Shown: positions 13,996 through 27,500 of the stretch, one piece after another
Layout: each line of letters starts with the position of its first letter
Numbering within the stretch: the stretch's first letter is position 1
NCBI GenBank assembly: GCA_904066235.2
Contig: CAJFCV020000004.1
Location: 4,588,001-4,652,000 of the forward strand
Direction: 5' to 3'
Length of the DNA stretch: 64,000 nucleotides
DNA from: Bursaphelenchus xylophilus
Taxonomy: Eukaryota > Nematoda > Chromadorea > Rhabditida > Aphelenchoididae
Notes under the pieces: generated by a model
What the model was told of the DNA's origin: nothing
What the model saw: only the letters and a program-made list of their open reading frames with translations
Database searches by the model: none
Translations under genes and position numbers: made by a program

Positions 13996-14532
13996 AACAA
14001 GATCTATATCGTTTGCCAAGTTTTTAGGCTATAATCAATTTTTTTATTATTATGTGATAAATCTTGATCTTTCGCTATTTTATTAAATACCATCAAATTT
14101 ACTGCGCTTTTCAACGCCAATAAATACAAAAAAAATTTCCCAGTCAAATAGTTTGACTGAATGTCAGTCAGTTTTTTTTGGCTGAGCCAAGAAATTTTGG
14201 CTGAACTACAGCCAAGAAGTCTTCGATTTCTTGGCTGAGTTGCCAGCCAATTTCTTTTTGACTGAACAGAAACATTTTGTCTACTGTTCAGACAGAAATC
14301 TTTGATTTCTTGTCTGAGTTTCAGGCAAGAATTTGCTGTCTGAAATTCAGCCAACAATTTTTGATTTCTTGGCTGGTTTACAGTCAAAAATAAGCAAGCA
14401 GTCAAGAAACGAAATATTGCTGTCTGAATTTCAGTCAAGAATATCAAATTCTTGGCTGGAGGCCCTACAGCCAAGAAATCGGGGGTTTTTGCCAGTCAAG
14501 ACGAAAAATTTTAAATCGCACCACCCCTATAT

Positions 14533-15596
14533 GATGATTACAACATAACGACTGCAAATCTTGCTGGCAATTTTGGTTCCGCTTCTTATTTGCATACAAA
14601 ACAGCCCAAAAGTAACTGTTTCCAGTCTACATAAAAGTAGACTAGAAACATTACTTTGGGTCCATAAATAGCACATCTTTCAATTAAATTTAAGGGCAAA
14701 ATAAACTTACATTGCTCTCCATCCCCAACAAAATTTACTTATCATTCACAGATATTGTCCGATTAATGGTTTCGTTTCCACGTTGCAAAAACAAAGACTT
14801 TCCTCCCTTTCCCGCCTCAAATTTTTCTCGTCCACACCTTTTTCGCCCTCAGGGCTTTAAATGGGAAACTTAGCGGCTTGAAGCGGATACCGATTGATTC
14901 TCGGAATCACCAACAGTTTTTGAATGTGAGGGGGGTCGAGCGGGTGATCAAAGTATATTATACTAGACAAAAGGGCAAATTCCAATCAAAAACAGATCAG
15001 AAATGTTACCGCAATAAAATTTTAAAGCCCAAGAATAAAAGTATAATGCAAATAGCTATTTTAAAAAAGACTCAGACATCAAGAATAAGCTTTGTTTACC
15101 AAGAATAATCATTTTGACCAATTGGATGACTAAAATAAGGTACAGAAGGCGACCATATGAAGTGTTAAACCACAACACGCACTCTTACTTGGGCATCTAT
15201 TCTATGCTTACTGTTTACAGGCTATGTTAAAAAAGAAAATATAAAAAATTATAATTTTATATTATTTTAGCCCAAAATGTAAAAATCGCATAAAACTTTG
15301 TTGGATTAATCCATCCTACGCCACTAATGCTTGGAAAAATGACTCACAAGTGTATATGTTCCTTCCCAAGCGTGTTTCCAACCAACGGCGGCCAAGGGAA
15401 CTGGATATGTGACCTGCTTTTATTGCTATCACTCCTTATGTAAATGAAGTACTTCTGGTTTTACTACCTGATCGCTAACTTCAATATTGACTCCATGATG
15501 TTTATCATTTATTTTTTTATATAATATTTTCTTAAATTATGTAATCACAGACCGAATATTCAATAATTTAGATATTACACATGATAAGTAGCTCGT
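14533..15596. other. Intergenic region
   Basis: AT-rich sequence with no convincing gene. A short frame at 14878-15108 lacks any recognisable motif. Confidence 0.5.
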
Positions 15597-16848
15597 TCAT
15601 TCAACTTTTTCCCGTTTCTCGGTGTAAAATAGATATGTTCCTACAAAAACCAGTACTGTTCCAAAGAGATGGATGCTCCCAAAGGTATTTTTGAATAAAA
15701 TCACCGAGAAAAATAAGTTCAAAAACTTTCGGAGGGTCAAAATCATTGTCAGGTTGAGGGAATTCATCCGAGAATTGAGGCGATAGACACTTTTGACGCA
15801 GGTGTATCTAAAAATACAATAATCAATTACAGCTACTGCCATTTCCAGTCATTTCACATTCCAAGACTTACTGTAACGCCAATATTCCGACTAAAAATAG
15901 CCAAAGTTCAGTAATGGGAAAGGTGATGTCAAGGATAACAAAATTGTTGCTATTACAGAAATCCACAAATGTATTTGCAAGATTCTTATAGTAGAACAAG
16001 TAGAACGGAAGAGGAATTGCATTCTAAATCGGTAAACACAATGAAATTTGGCTTACCATTCCCCACATAACTTCATCGGGATGTCTACCGTATTCCTTGA
16101 ACATATTTTCTTGAAATATCCCCATATAGGAAGACAAAAAAAGACAAATTGTCATTAGAGCAATTCCTAAAACAGCATTCGATAAGAAAAAAAAATTACA
16201 ACCAATGCAATCGACAGTCATTTAAAAAAAAAATACATACCAAAAAACATACCAATGTAAAAAATGAAGTCATAGTCGTATTTTAGCTGCTCTTCTTGCC
16301 ATTTCGTCCCAAAAGTGAAGATCCCAATGCCCAAAGTGATAAGAACAATTGAGAAATACTTTAATTTAGAGTGGACCTTGTTGTTCAGAAAGTAAGTTAA
16401 GATGACATTAGCTACAAGTGTACCCTAAAATCGGATATTATGGCAAAAGTAAAGCGCGTAGAACATAATGGCCTTAATTTCCTACCGAGCGGAAAACAAT
16501 TTGTAGAGGAAACGGGACTCCGAAGTAAATGCTTTGATTGTTTATCAAATTGACAATAAATGCGAAGATGGCAAGTGGAAGGTACGCTCTGAAATTGACC
16601 TAGAAACCTTCTAAACAGCCTGCACTTACCTGAAAGGAATATTTCTCCTCCATATTACACTTGGTCTAGTCAAAATTCCAGCAACAACAATTAATAACCC
16701 AGTGGAAAAGGTGAAGAATACCATGGAATCATTGTGAAATCTAAAATACCGATTCAATAAGGGTAAGATCTTACTTGTTAAGTCCTTCGATGGCCAATTG
16801 ACATCCAGTGCAACTCGAGAGAGTCCAAAATACTGATGCGACGACCAT
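15597..16848 (-). CDS. SLC35B4-like nucleotide-sugar transporter (UAA family)
   Basis: Seven exons (16775..16848, 16630..16740, 16486..16588, 16253..16424, 16057..16166, 15872..16023, 15597..15807) give 310 aa. Family members are ten-helix Golgi/ER antiporters; SLC35B4 carries UDP-xylose and UDP-GlcNAc. Diagnostic blocks are SSCTGCQLAIEGLNK near the N-terminus, PFPLQIVFRSGTLVANVIL, SSYMGIFQENMFKEYGRHPDE, NAIPLPFYLFYY, LNLTMILTLRKFLNLFFSVI and the final GTVLVFVGTYLFY. The C-terminal tail is basic/acidic (TEKREKVE). I start at MVVASVFW because this matches where human SLC35B4 begins; an upstream exon cannot be excluded. Substrate is inferred from family only. Confidence 0.85.
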
Positions 16849-17151
16849 GTGTAACACCAAGTTCAATACGATCTACATATATTTGATGTCTATCTCTTAC
16901 GTAAATATAAAATTAATACTAAACTGTCGCCAACACTAGTAAAAACGCATTGCAAGATACTGAAAATATGGAAATTACAAGCTGGTCAAGATACAACCAT
17001 CATTAGAATTTAAAGTTTACTGTAACAAAAACAATACAATTTAGAAAAAACATTCATAAAAGCGAATTCATCGAGATCAAATAGAAGAACAACATAAAAA
17101 AATGTTTTAAAAACTGTTTTTGGACTACCAACTTATACTACAAGGCTTTAA

Positions 17152-18900
17152 TTAATAGTAAAGGGACTCATGCGGGACCTGTCCAGGCATGTAGACATGC
17201 TGTGGGATGTAATCTTCATCATCCTCATCATCATCTTCCTTCCTGAATCCTTCTTTTTGCTCGTCTTGAGAAGGCTCGGGAACATAAAATGCCTCTGGAA
17301 AAGTTTCTCGTAATAATTTTTTCATGTCCTCCTCGTTGTATTCAAAGGTTTCAGTGACCATTTCCTTCAGCTTTGCCCGGATCTTCTTCTTTCGGCTAGC
17401 CTTTGAATAAGGAGTTTTGTACTTGGTGATGTGAGGTTTGATGATCCGACAAGCCACCTGTCTTTGCAATTTCTTGGCCTCTCTTCTCCACTCATCTCCA
17501 TTCTTCTTGAATTCTTGAAGTCTCTCACTCATGTCCTTGATAATTTCATATTGATAATCAATTAGTCTACTGCAATATGAGAGAGCGGTCTTGAATTGAC
17601 GTAGGTCATCCATGTGTCCCGCGTATGTCCTCACAGTTCCCTTTGCTTTCAAACGGTTCATTATTTCATTCTCTTCATCGGTTAGGCGAATGGTGACGGC
17701 TTCCGGCATCTAAACAGCAAGTGCAACATAAACGATAAATCACATATAACAAATATATATTTTCTCGGGTTTTGGGGTTGCAAAACGAATACTGATTCCT
17801 TTTACTAACTTCTTAACTGCTCGGTTAACTAAAAACCAACAAAATGTATATTAACCATGACATACCCTGATCTCATAAACTTTATCCATGATCATTGTCC
17901 CTCGAGGTTTGGACAACGAGGGATCATTGACAATCTCGAGGGTGCTTCTTTTCACCTTGTCTGGCTTGGTCAGGTTGATGGTCTGAGGGAAGGGCGTCTT
18001 CGTAGTCACATTCAACATAGGGTCCGGTCTCGGATCAGTCGACTTCCTTGGTGGACTTTTTATTGGTTCGGTCGACTTCCTTAGTGGAGATTTAGACATC
18101 TTATCTTTAAACTTGGCCGCTTTAAGCGCACTCTCTCTGGCAGTCGCCAGTTTAGCTTGAACAATCCTGGCATGGTCTTCGTTAATGATTCTCGGCTTCA
18201 ACACCGGAGTTGTCTTCTTTTGGGCAGCAGCCCTGTTAGCTTCTTCTTCATCATCGCTGAGTGGAACAACGTGCTCTCCATTCACATAATAAGACCTTCT
18301 TTCTCCTGGAGGTCGAGTAAAAGGCACTCCCGGTCTCACTCCATTCGCTGATCTAACGTCCGATGGTTGAGCGCCAGCTCTAACGGCAAAACTGAGAGTA
18401 GGCTGATTCCCATTAGATGTGGAAGATGAAGTCGGGGCCTTGGCGACTTCAGAAATCGTTGAATCCAACGGATCAGTATCAGAGTTGCTCGTGGCTGCTG
18501 TTGTTTCGGTACTCCGAAGACCAGTTTGAGCTCTCATCGGTGTCGGTTTGGACCTGTAACCATCAATCCGAGGGACCATCGCCGGAAGGTTATTGCCCAG
18601 TCGGACAAGAGGCGATTGATTGGTGTAAAATGTGCGATACGTGGGACGAGCAACTGGGCGGCCAGGAATGACTCGGGACGGTGTGGGGACTGCAGACGCA
18701 TCTAAAGTAGAAGAAAGTCAGAAGGGTCCCAGACATTTAATCAAGTACAATAAAAACCTTAATGCAGAAAAGAAAGTAGAATTCTTACAGGCCTCACGAG
18801 AGATAACTACTGTCTGTGCAGTCCGTAAAGCTCCTTCGGTACGCTCTTGAGGAGCTTCAATCACCTGGATGTCGTCTCCTTCGTGATTTGTAGGTTCCAT
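17152..18900 (-). CDS. Unrecognised protein: disordered N-terminal half, helical C-terminal half
   Basis: Three exons (18789..18900, 17866..18701, 17152..17709) give 501 aa with matching phases. Residues 1 to about 315 are Ser/Thr/Pro-rich, with repeated basic phospho-site-like motifs (SPLRKSTEP, SPPRKSTDP) and a short acidic run (SDDEEE). From about residue 316 the chain is predicted mostly helical and charged, including LTDEENEIMNRLKAKG, SERLQEFKKNGDEWRREAKK, and a basic stretch (SKASRKKKIRAKLKE), then an acidic tail (EDDDEDDEDY) ending HESLYY. This looks like a nuclear or cytoskeletal scaffold, but no family is recognised. The last exon starts with an in-frame ATG directly behind an acceptor, so a short isoform of 185 aa is possible. 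Confidence 0.8.
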
Positions 18901-19708
18901 TTTTATGTGTAATATCTGAAAGTGTAAAAATAAACTTTATTCGCCTGAAATAAGCGAAAGGCAAGCCACAATTACGGATACAGTAAGACATGCGAAAATC
19001 GAAGCAAACCCACGAAGAAACAAACTTTTCTCGAAGCTAGAAAATTTTTGTTTCGTGCAGTCTGCAAGACCATTTTATACGATGAAAGTTTTATGCAGGT
19101 ATATTTCGGTAGCCAAATTTTGCGTGTAACGGCCGCGTATAAAGAGATCTAAAGTTATTATAAAAGTATTAACAAAATTTTTGCGTGAATTCTTGGTTTT
19201 GCTCCGATATTTTATCATAATTCATGTTGTAATTGGTCCAATTATATGTCCCAAACTGCGCCCGGCATTTGCCGAAAGAATGCAAATCGTAAACAAAAAA
19301 TTGTCCATGCAGTGAGTCGGAAAAAAAAGTCACACGAAGTGTTTTCTCTCGGCTTGGTTACCATCTGAGTTGCAAATTGATTTACCGCAAACACTTTGAA
19401 TTACCCATCGGCGTTGCTGGTTTTGAATTTCATTATCGATTAAAGTTTCCATTGTTCATCGAGTTGCTATTCAGCCTGTCAAAGGTCAGCTGTTTCTCTG
19501 TTTTGAAAAGGTTTAGATCAATACTGCGGCCATTTTTTTGTTATTACTCATTCGTTTTAGCAAGGATAATGTAAGAACAGTTGTAAAAAGGGGTTTGCTG
19601 AATCTCGGGTTGATCAATATAATTTAGACGGTATTTCGAAAGTGTGGTCTGCTTGTTTCGTGCATTTGCTCTTACTCATCTCCTTTCTAATCTTGATTCT
19701 CACTTTAG
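18901..19708. other. Bidirectional spacer between two divergent genes
   Basis: About 800 bp between divergent start codons, presumed to hold both promoters. No RNA gene or clear TATA box is recognised. Confidence 0.5.
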
Positions 19709-21275
19709 ATGGAGGAAGTTAAACCAAAAGAAGAGGTGGTCGTATCCGATCCGGAGATGGATGATGATGATGTTGGAAGTGACTTCAGTGTTCTTGACGA
19801 GCGTGATGAGAATCTCGAGCCGGAGAGGGAGGATGTGGACTACAGAGACCTCACTTCTCACACGGTCTCCGAATACCATATGAGTGAAGACGGTTCGGTC
19901 AAGGCTGGAGCCGAAGCGCTCATCAAGTCAGATCCTTTCCCACTTCCTCAGTTTCTCAGTACGTTCGTTTCTATCTTGTATCTGTTGTGTTTAGGTTCCC
20001 TTAATTATCCGTTTTATTTTAGCCTTGAGTCAATTCGTCAACGAGAATTCAACGGAACAAGCCATGAAGAGATTGTTGGAAGAGTACAAAGTCAATCAGA
20101 CTGTCCTTGATCAGGTTCTCAACACTGTTATGGAGATTAAGACTGCGAAAAAGGTCGAGAATGAAGAAGAGGTGAGTTGAAGAATACTTATCAAAGTTCT
20201 GTTTAGATGCAATGTCTCAAAGAACAGAATGAAGATCTCAAGAAGTTGGTTCAGCAAAAGGAAGAGAAAGTCAACGAGCTTGAAGCTTTGGTTGCCGATC
20301 ATGTCAAGAACTCGACCTCTACCTTGGCCACTTTAACCACCCACATGGACAAGTTTAATTCGTTGGCTGAAAGTCTTCATTCGTTGAAGATGTCTGGTAG
20401 TGGCTCTCAAATCGAAGCTCCGGAGAGTTTGAATTCTCTGAATCTTCCATCTGCTCCTCCATTTGACAGTTCCACATCCACGAATCCCTATCAACATGCC
20501 CAAGAACAACTGAGAAGACTTGAAGAACTGGATGATATCAAATCCATGAATAGTTCCATGCTCTCGACTCAGACTGCTCAAGGATTCGAGCCTAATGATC
20601 TGCAGAATGAAAGAGATGAGTTGGCCAGATATTACGAAGAGCAATGCAGTCTTAATGTTGAGTTGAAGAAGATGCTCGATCTGAAAGTGGAGGAAATCTC
20701 CGAACTCAAAAGGCAATTGAGAAAGAAGGAAGAGGAGGTGGAGACTCAGAAGACCATTGTCAGAGTCTTGGAGGAAGAAAGGAATGATCAGCAAGTGGAT
20801 ATTGACCCAATGGTGGTCGATTATCAGAACCAAATCAAGAGTTTGGAGACGGTCCTTCAAGATTATCATGATCGCAATGAGGTCAATTTTGTTTAAATGT
20901 TCGTTTTGTTCTCGCACTTGTCTAACAGCCATTCATAACACCCTAACAAAGTCTGTTTCCTCCTCTCCCTCCTCATTTATGTTATGATTTCAGACCAAGA
21001 CCCCACGTCGTCGTCGACACCATCCTTGTTTCCGTCCTATTACTCGTCAACCCGTTAGCTCCAATGGTAATCCCTCGTCAAATTTCTTTGCCCAAATCGA
21101 TCAGTCAATCGCCCAATCCTTGAGCAAAGTCAACGAACATCTGGATCGCGTCCGTGCCCAACATCTCAACCGAATCAACAACACCCAGATGTTCGTTTGC
21201 CAATGCATGCACGCCTTTCCCAGTCATGGACAACTAGTCGCTCATAGGGCCTCCTGTCCCAACAATCTTGATTAA
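19709..21275 (+). CDS. Coiled-coil protein with NEMO/optineurin-like C-terminal zinc finger
   Basis: Four exons (19709..19958, 20023..20171, 20207..20881, 20994..21275) give 451 aa; a CACTTTAG acceptor abuts the ATG. The acidic N-terminus (PEMDDDDVGSDFSVLDE) leads into coiled-coil segments around residues 100-165 and 235-345, with heptads such as LKEQNEDLKKLVQQKEEKV and ISELKRQLRKKEEEVETQ. A basic linker (TPRRRRHHP) precedes the end, where CQCMHAFPSHGQLVAHRASC occurs. Its spacing after the second Cys (Pro at +5, Leu at +10, His at +13, Cys at +17) equals that of the NEMO and optineurin zinc fingers; the first two Cys are one residue closer. A canonical UBAN motif is not evident. Possible autophagy or ubiquitin adaptor; that role is inference. 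Confidence 0.82.
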
Positions 21276-21446
21276 TTTATTCGATTTGGATCCAAATATA
21301 ACCCTCATTGTATATACCCATCCAATATAATATTTTTGTTCTTGCATTTACTCTCTTTTTTATAACTTGTTGTTCGGAATAAACTGGTTCAACCTGAGAT
21401 GTTTTGTATTTGCTTATTGTCGATTACGATGTTAAGAAATTGGTTA

Positions 21447-22827
21447 CACAGCGTTCTGTACTTTTTTGGAATGATTCCGACACCGATTTTTTCGAATTTT
21501 TCTAAAATAGCCCGCATTTACGCGGGTGTCGCTAGGGAATACTGTAAGATTGACGTGTAAAATTTACAGTGATTATAGAGTAAAGAGAGATCTTTCCAAC
21601 GATACAACTTACGTAAATTAATATGGAAAAAGAAATTTGTAATCAGCGCTGAAAAATGACCGACTTTGGATTTTCGGCGCTAAAGATTGCCCTTAGGCAG
21701 ATCTTTTAGAAGAAGTGGATGGTACCACCTTCTGCGGAATTTAATTCTCTACAACATATCCAAAAACTACAAGATTTTACTGCTTTTCCGTCGAATTATG
21801 CCTCAAAAATGCAATTTTTGCACTAGTTTTACCAATATTTTTAAAATATTTGCACTTTAAGGGCATTATTGCAAAAAAAAAGTCGTACATATTGAAGCTT
21901 GCATGGTACCTGAGCATACTGTTTAATTTTACCCTGTCATCTTTCTCCATCTTCAAAAACAACGGAGCTAAAGTTTGGTGCTTGGACCCAGCATAGAAAT
22001 GCCCTAAGGGCGAATTTCAAAAATGCGATGGTACCACTGAACATAGAATTTTTTGTACAACAGGTACGCCAAATTTGAGGAAAAAATCAGTTTCCGGAAT
22101 AGTTTGAAACATCGGTGGCCTCATGAACACATTTACGTATTCATGATGTTGCATGGAAATCTCGGAGCAGTCACAGAAGAAGGAATTGAATCGTTGCCTT
22201 TTGAGCATGGCTGTTTGAACGCTTATTATACGTTCAGTGGCACCATCGCATTTTTGAAATTCGCCCTTAGGGCATTTCTATGCTGGGTCCAAGCACCAAA
22301 CTTTAGCTCCGTTGTTTTTGAAGATGGAGAAAGATGACAGGGTAAAATTAAGCAGTATGCTCAGCTACCATGCAAGCTTCAATATGTACGACTCTGTTTT
22401 TGTAATAATGCCCTTAAAGTGCAAATATTTTAAAAATATTGTTAAAACTAGTGCAAAAATTGCATTTTTGAGGCATAATTCGACGGAAAAGCAGTAAAAT
22501 CTTGTAGTTTTTGGATATGTTGTAGAGAATTAAATTCCGCAGAAGGTGGTACCATCCACTTCTTCTAAAAGATCTGCCTAAGGGCAATCTTTAGCGCCGA
22601 AAATCCAAAGTCGGTCATTTTTCAGCGCTGATTACAAATTTCTTTTTTTATATTAATTTACGTAAGTTGTATCGTTGGAAAGATCTCTCTTTACTCTATA
22701 ATCACTGTAAATTTTACACGTCAATCTTACAGTATTCCCTAGCGACACCCGCGTAAATGCGGGCTATTTTAGAAAAATTCGAAAAAATCGGTGTCGGAAT
22801 CATTCCAAAAAAGTACAGAACGCTGTG
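21447..22827. mobile_element. Foldback element with CACAGCG ends and GGTTA target duplication
   Basis: The element is 1381 bp and flanked by GGTTA at 21442-21446 and 22828-22832. Its arms are near-perfect inverted repeats of about 590 bp (21447 to about 22040 and about 22238 to 22827) around a 195-bp centre. The ends read CACAGCGTTCTGTAC and its complement. A 5-bp duplication together with a CACAG-type terminus recalls Transib elements and the RAG heptamer CACAGTG, but this assignment is inference. The spacer contains a short open frame resembling the transposase-like motif of the third foldback element. Confidence 0.88.
22053..22240 (+). pseudogene. Transposase-like fragment in foldback spacer
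   Basis: The plus-strand frame between the arms reads through HIYVFMMLHGNLGAV, TEEGIESLPFEHGCLNAYY. It shares the layout H-x-V-x-F-M then T-E-x-x-I-E-S with FFTEQSIESTHAMVNRD in the element at 29587-31770. It is too short to be functional. Probably a relic of the transposase gene of the parent element. Confidence 0.35.
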
Positions 22828-23078
22828 GGTTATAACTCAACTCCCAAGTGGGCTGAACGAGTTCTGACGACAACTTCATTACGAATTCGTCGCACCTGTC
22901 ATTGCTGCGGCATCCAGATCCATTATGCGATAACCATAACAAGTTCCGCAGGGAATAAAAACAGCGACAATTTTTCCGTGTGCGTTGAAAAGCCGTTAGA
23001 CACTACACATTCTACTTTCTTCCCGTTTGTAAACTAATAACAAAAAAAAACAAATCTGCCAGATTATAACAAAACCAG

Positions 23079-23084
23079 TTTATT
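23079..23084 (-). terminator. AATAAA polyadenylation signal of polyubiquitin
   Basis: TTTATT on the plus strand (AATAAA on the minus strand), about 65 nt after the polyubiquitin stop. Confidence 0.55.
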
Positions 23085-23149
23085 CGGTTCACAAGTAATA
23101 GGTTAAATCAAGTAAGCCAATTCGTGTACATTTTGGAGATCTCGAGCAT

Positions 23150-24916
<1,767 letters not shown>

Positions 24917-25352
24917 CTAAAATCAGAACAATGTAATAACAATAACGATAGAAACAACACGAAAAATCGATAAACACGCAATGATCGATAACCCCGATGA
25001 ATCAAGAGAATGCCCCGAGCAGACTTGTCTCGCCCCTTTTATCAGCCAAAAATCATGAAATCGATAAACAATTCGCGAAAAATCCAGCATTTTCTATGTT
25101 AAAACCGCAATATTCATTGCCTGAAAATTGGAAAGGCGTTTTTATTAGGATAGTTGATGTTACAACGAAGTCAGCTACGTCTACATGCAGAAAATGTCCC
25201 ATATCGACAAGTCGCAGCACCTACCAGCCACGAAAAACTCGACCGACCGCTCAACACCGCGAAAACTCAGCTGACTGAGCCTTTTGGGGAGAGAGAGTGA
25301 ATTTCCTTTCCGTTCTCTGTTCACTCTCACCACTCTCTTCGTCACTTCCATC

Positions 25353-25360
25353 TTTTATAA
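25353..25360 (-). promoter_or_regulatory. Candidate TATA box of the polyubiquitin gene
   Basis: Minus-strand TTATAAAA lies about 460 nt upstream of the ATG. Behind it comes a CT/GA-rich leader and then GCTG|GTAGGT near 25225, which could be the donor of a 5'UTR intron ending at the TTTTAG before the start. A 5'UTR intron is common in polyubiquitin genes. Inference only. Confidence 0.35.
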
Positions 25361-27500
25361 CACAATCGTTGTCGTTCCTCTTCTTTTGGAGCAATCTTCT
25401 TGCTTTTTCTCGCATTCTCCGCCCTCTCTGTCTTGTTCGAACTTTTTCGCCCCGACTCCGCCCTTCGCGTTTCGAAAACCACGCTCATTGCACTGCCTGT
25501 TACGAGTGTGACCTGTTACGATGGGGCTGAAAAGATCGTGTGATTTGAGGGGAGAATTGGTAGGCAAGGAGAACCGAGAAAGACTGTTTCTTTTTCAAGA
25601 GAGACAGGAAAAAGATAACAGAAATATGCGAAATCGGGGAGAGACGTCAGACGAAAAAGGGGTAAATGTGACCAGACGTTTGGTAAGTCTGCTGACCTCT
25701 CAAAACGAAGTCAGCAGAATAACGCAGGTGATGTAGGCAAGATAAGCCTACTTTGAACGTATAACCATAAAAAAATTTCGTATGTGTCTGCAAAAATAAT
25801 AGTCTTTCAGTAAGCAGATTTCTCATCAAATACGTTTGTTATACTTTGAGATTGACGTAGATTCCCAAGGCTTATGCAAGCTTCGACTACACTCTGGAAA
25901 TCATGATGAAATAACAACATTTGGATGAGAATGGTTCTGAACCTAAAGGGAAGTTGAAGAGAAAATGGTCCGAAAATGAATTCAGCTGGTGTTCCGAGCA
26001 TTGGAGGGTCATCAGAGAAAAATACGAAGGGTTCGACTGGCCGCGGACCCTTAGAAAAGTGGGGCCTTCATCGCAAATCTTTAGAAATTCTTTGTTTTCG
26101 AAATGGAAGACGAATTTTCAACTAATTATGTTCGAAAAGACTCCAAATTGGGGGAAAAACTTTGTAAAGTAGCGGATATTATTCCCTGCAGGAGCTCCTT
26201 GAAACTTTAGAGGGTAAAAAACGCTATATTTCATTATCATAGGGATTAATCTGGAGAGCGGTGGCCAAAGACCGGAATTAATGGCCCATGCCTTATGAAA
26301 TGGGGCCAGCAGATATTCCGACAGCACTTTTTAAAATGGGATAATAAGAGAACCCATCGAACGAAGGCTATTTATAGCCGCAAAAATTTGTCGCAAAAGA
26401 TTAGATGGGTAAGATCAGACCCTTCACACCGAACGGCTACATAGTTTGGGTCTTTATGAATGCTGCTGAATAACGCGTCTTTTTAAAGCCTCTCATATTT
26501 CGAAAGGGCATTTTTTCTCTTATTTGAGTCGGATGGAAGAGTCTGGAAAGTACATCCGTTAGACTGAAAGTACAATGTCCCTGTACTTTATGCACGAGAA
26601 TACGGACTTTCCTGGAACAAAAAAATGCCAGATCTTTAATGCCATAGCTATAAATGGACAGAAATAAGTTGGGGACGGGATTTAAATGCACTTTTAATCG
26701 TGGCTTTCCACTTTGGCTTCTGCTCTGACTGACCACATGACCCTCATCCAGCCCCTTGTTTACAGCGCACAATTATTGCAGTTTTAACAACAACTGCAAT
26801 AACTTAAGAAACAAAGTACATTTGGTCGAGCTGGTTTTTCACCAAGGTATAACTTAAGTTTACATCGTAAATCACCATCTTGCGACCTGAATGATTACAT
26901 TTACTGTAATTTTACACTGCTTTACGCTGTTTCCTGATTATACACAAAGTTTATATTTTCCGTTTTGAAAATCTTTTTGTCATTCTATTGCATAACATTA
27001 TCCTTCCATTTTCTTTTGCAGGATTTGATTGAAATTCACGTTTTTTTAACAAAGAAGGGTCCAAAGAGTGAATTTATCACGTTATTATGAAGAGAACGTT
27101 GTCAAGGGAACATTTCGACACGTCCCTTTGCTGTGAATCATAGCATTGATTGGGAAACCAGATTGGAGGGCTTAGCTCTCGACTTTTGATCAAATGCAAA
27201 TTTTTTCTAGATCAGGTGTCTAAAGTAATATAAAAAAAGTAAAAGGCAAAACAAAAGTTTTCTGAAAAACTGATCAGTTACTGGAAGATCGTGTATTTTA
27301 CAATCAGAACTGAGTATTTCCCTTCAAAGCCCTAAAAACCAACTGAAATTTCTTCAATTTATATTATACTTGACGGATTTTTACTTATTTCACAAACAAA
27401 ATAATGGACATCATAAAAATCCTGAGTTGTTCGTAATAAAATTATCAATATTACATAAATTACAAGAGGAAGCACGCTGATATCATCCATCCAACACAAG
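25361..27500. other. Intergenic region between polyubiquitin and arp-1
   Basis: About 2.1 kb without a recognisable gene. Short frames lack motifs and splice support. Confidence 0.5.

Larger units (their letters stand above)
12283..14532. mobile_element. Foldback (long inverted-repeat) element with TA flank
   Basis: The ends are TAGGGGTGGTGC and its reverse complement, each bordered by TA, which would be a TA target duplication as in Tc1/mariner-type insertion. The outer arms (about 12283-12700 and 14120-14532) are inverted copies made of many degenerate units, each itself a small palindrome built from TTGGCTGAA and TTCAGCCAA. The left end carries an extra 22-bp stretch with a small palindrome (TCGCACCATGGTGCGA). 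The centre is not repetitive and contains a candidate five-exon gene on the plus strand. No transposase motif was recognised, so it is either non-autonomous or of an unfamiliar type. Confidence 0.8.
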
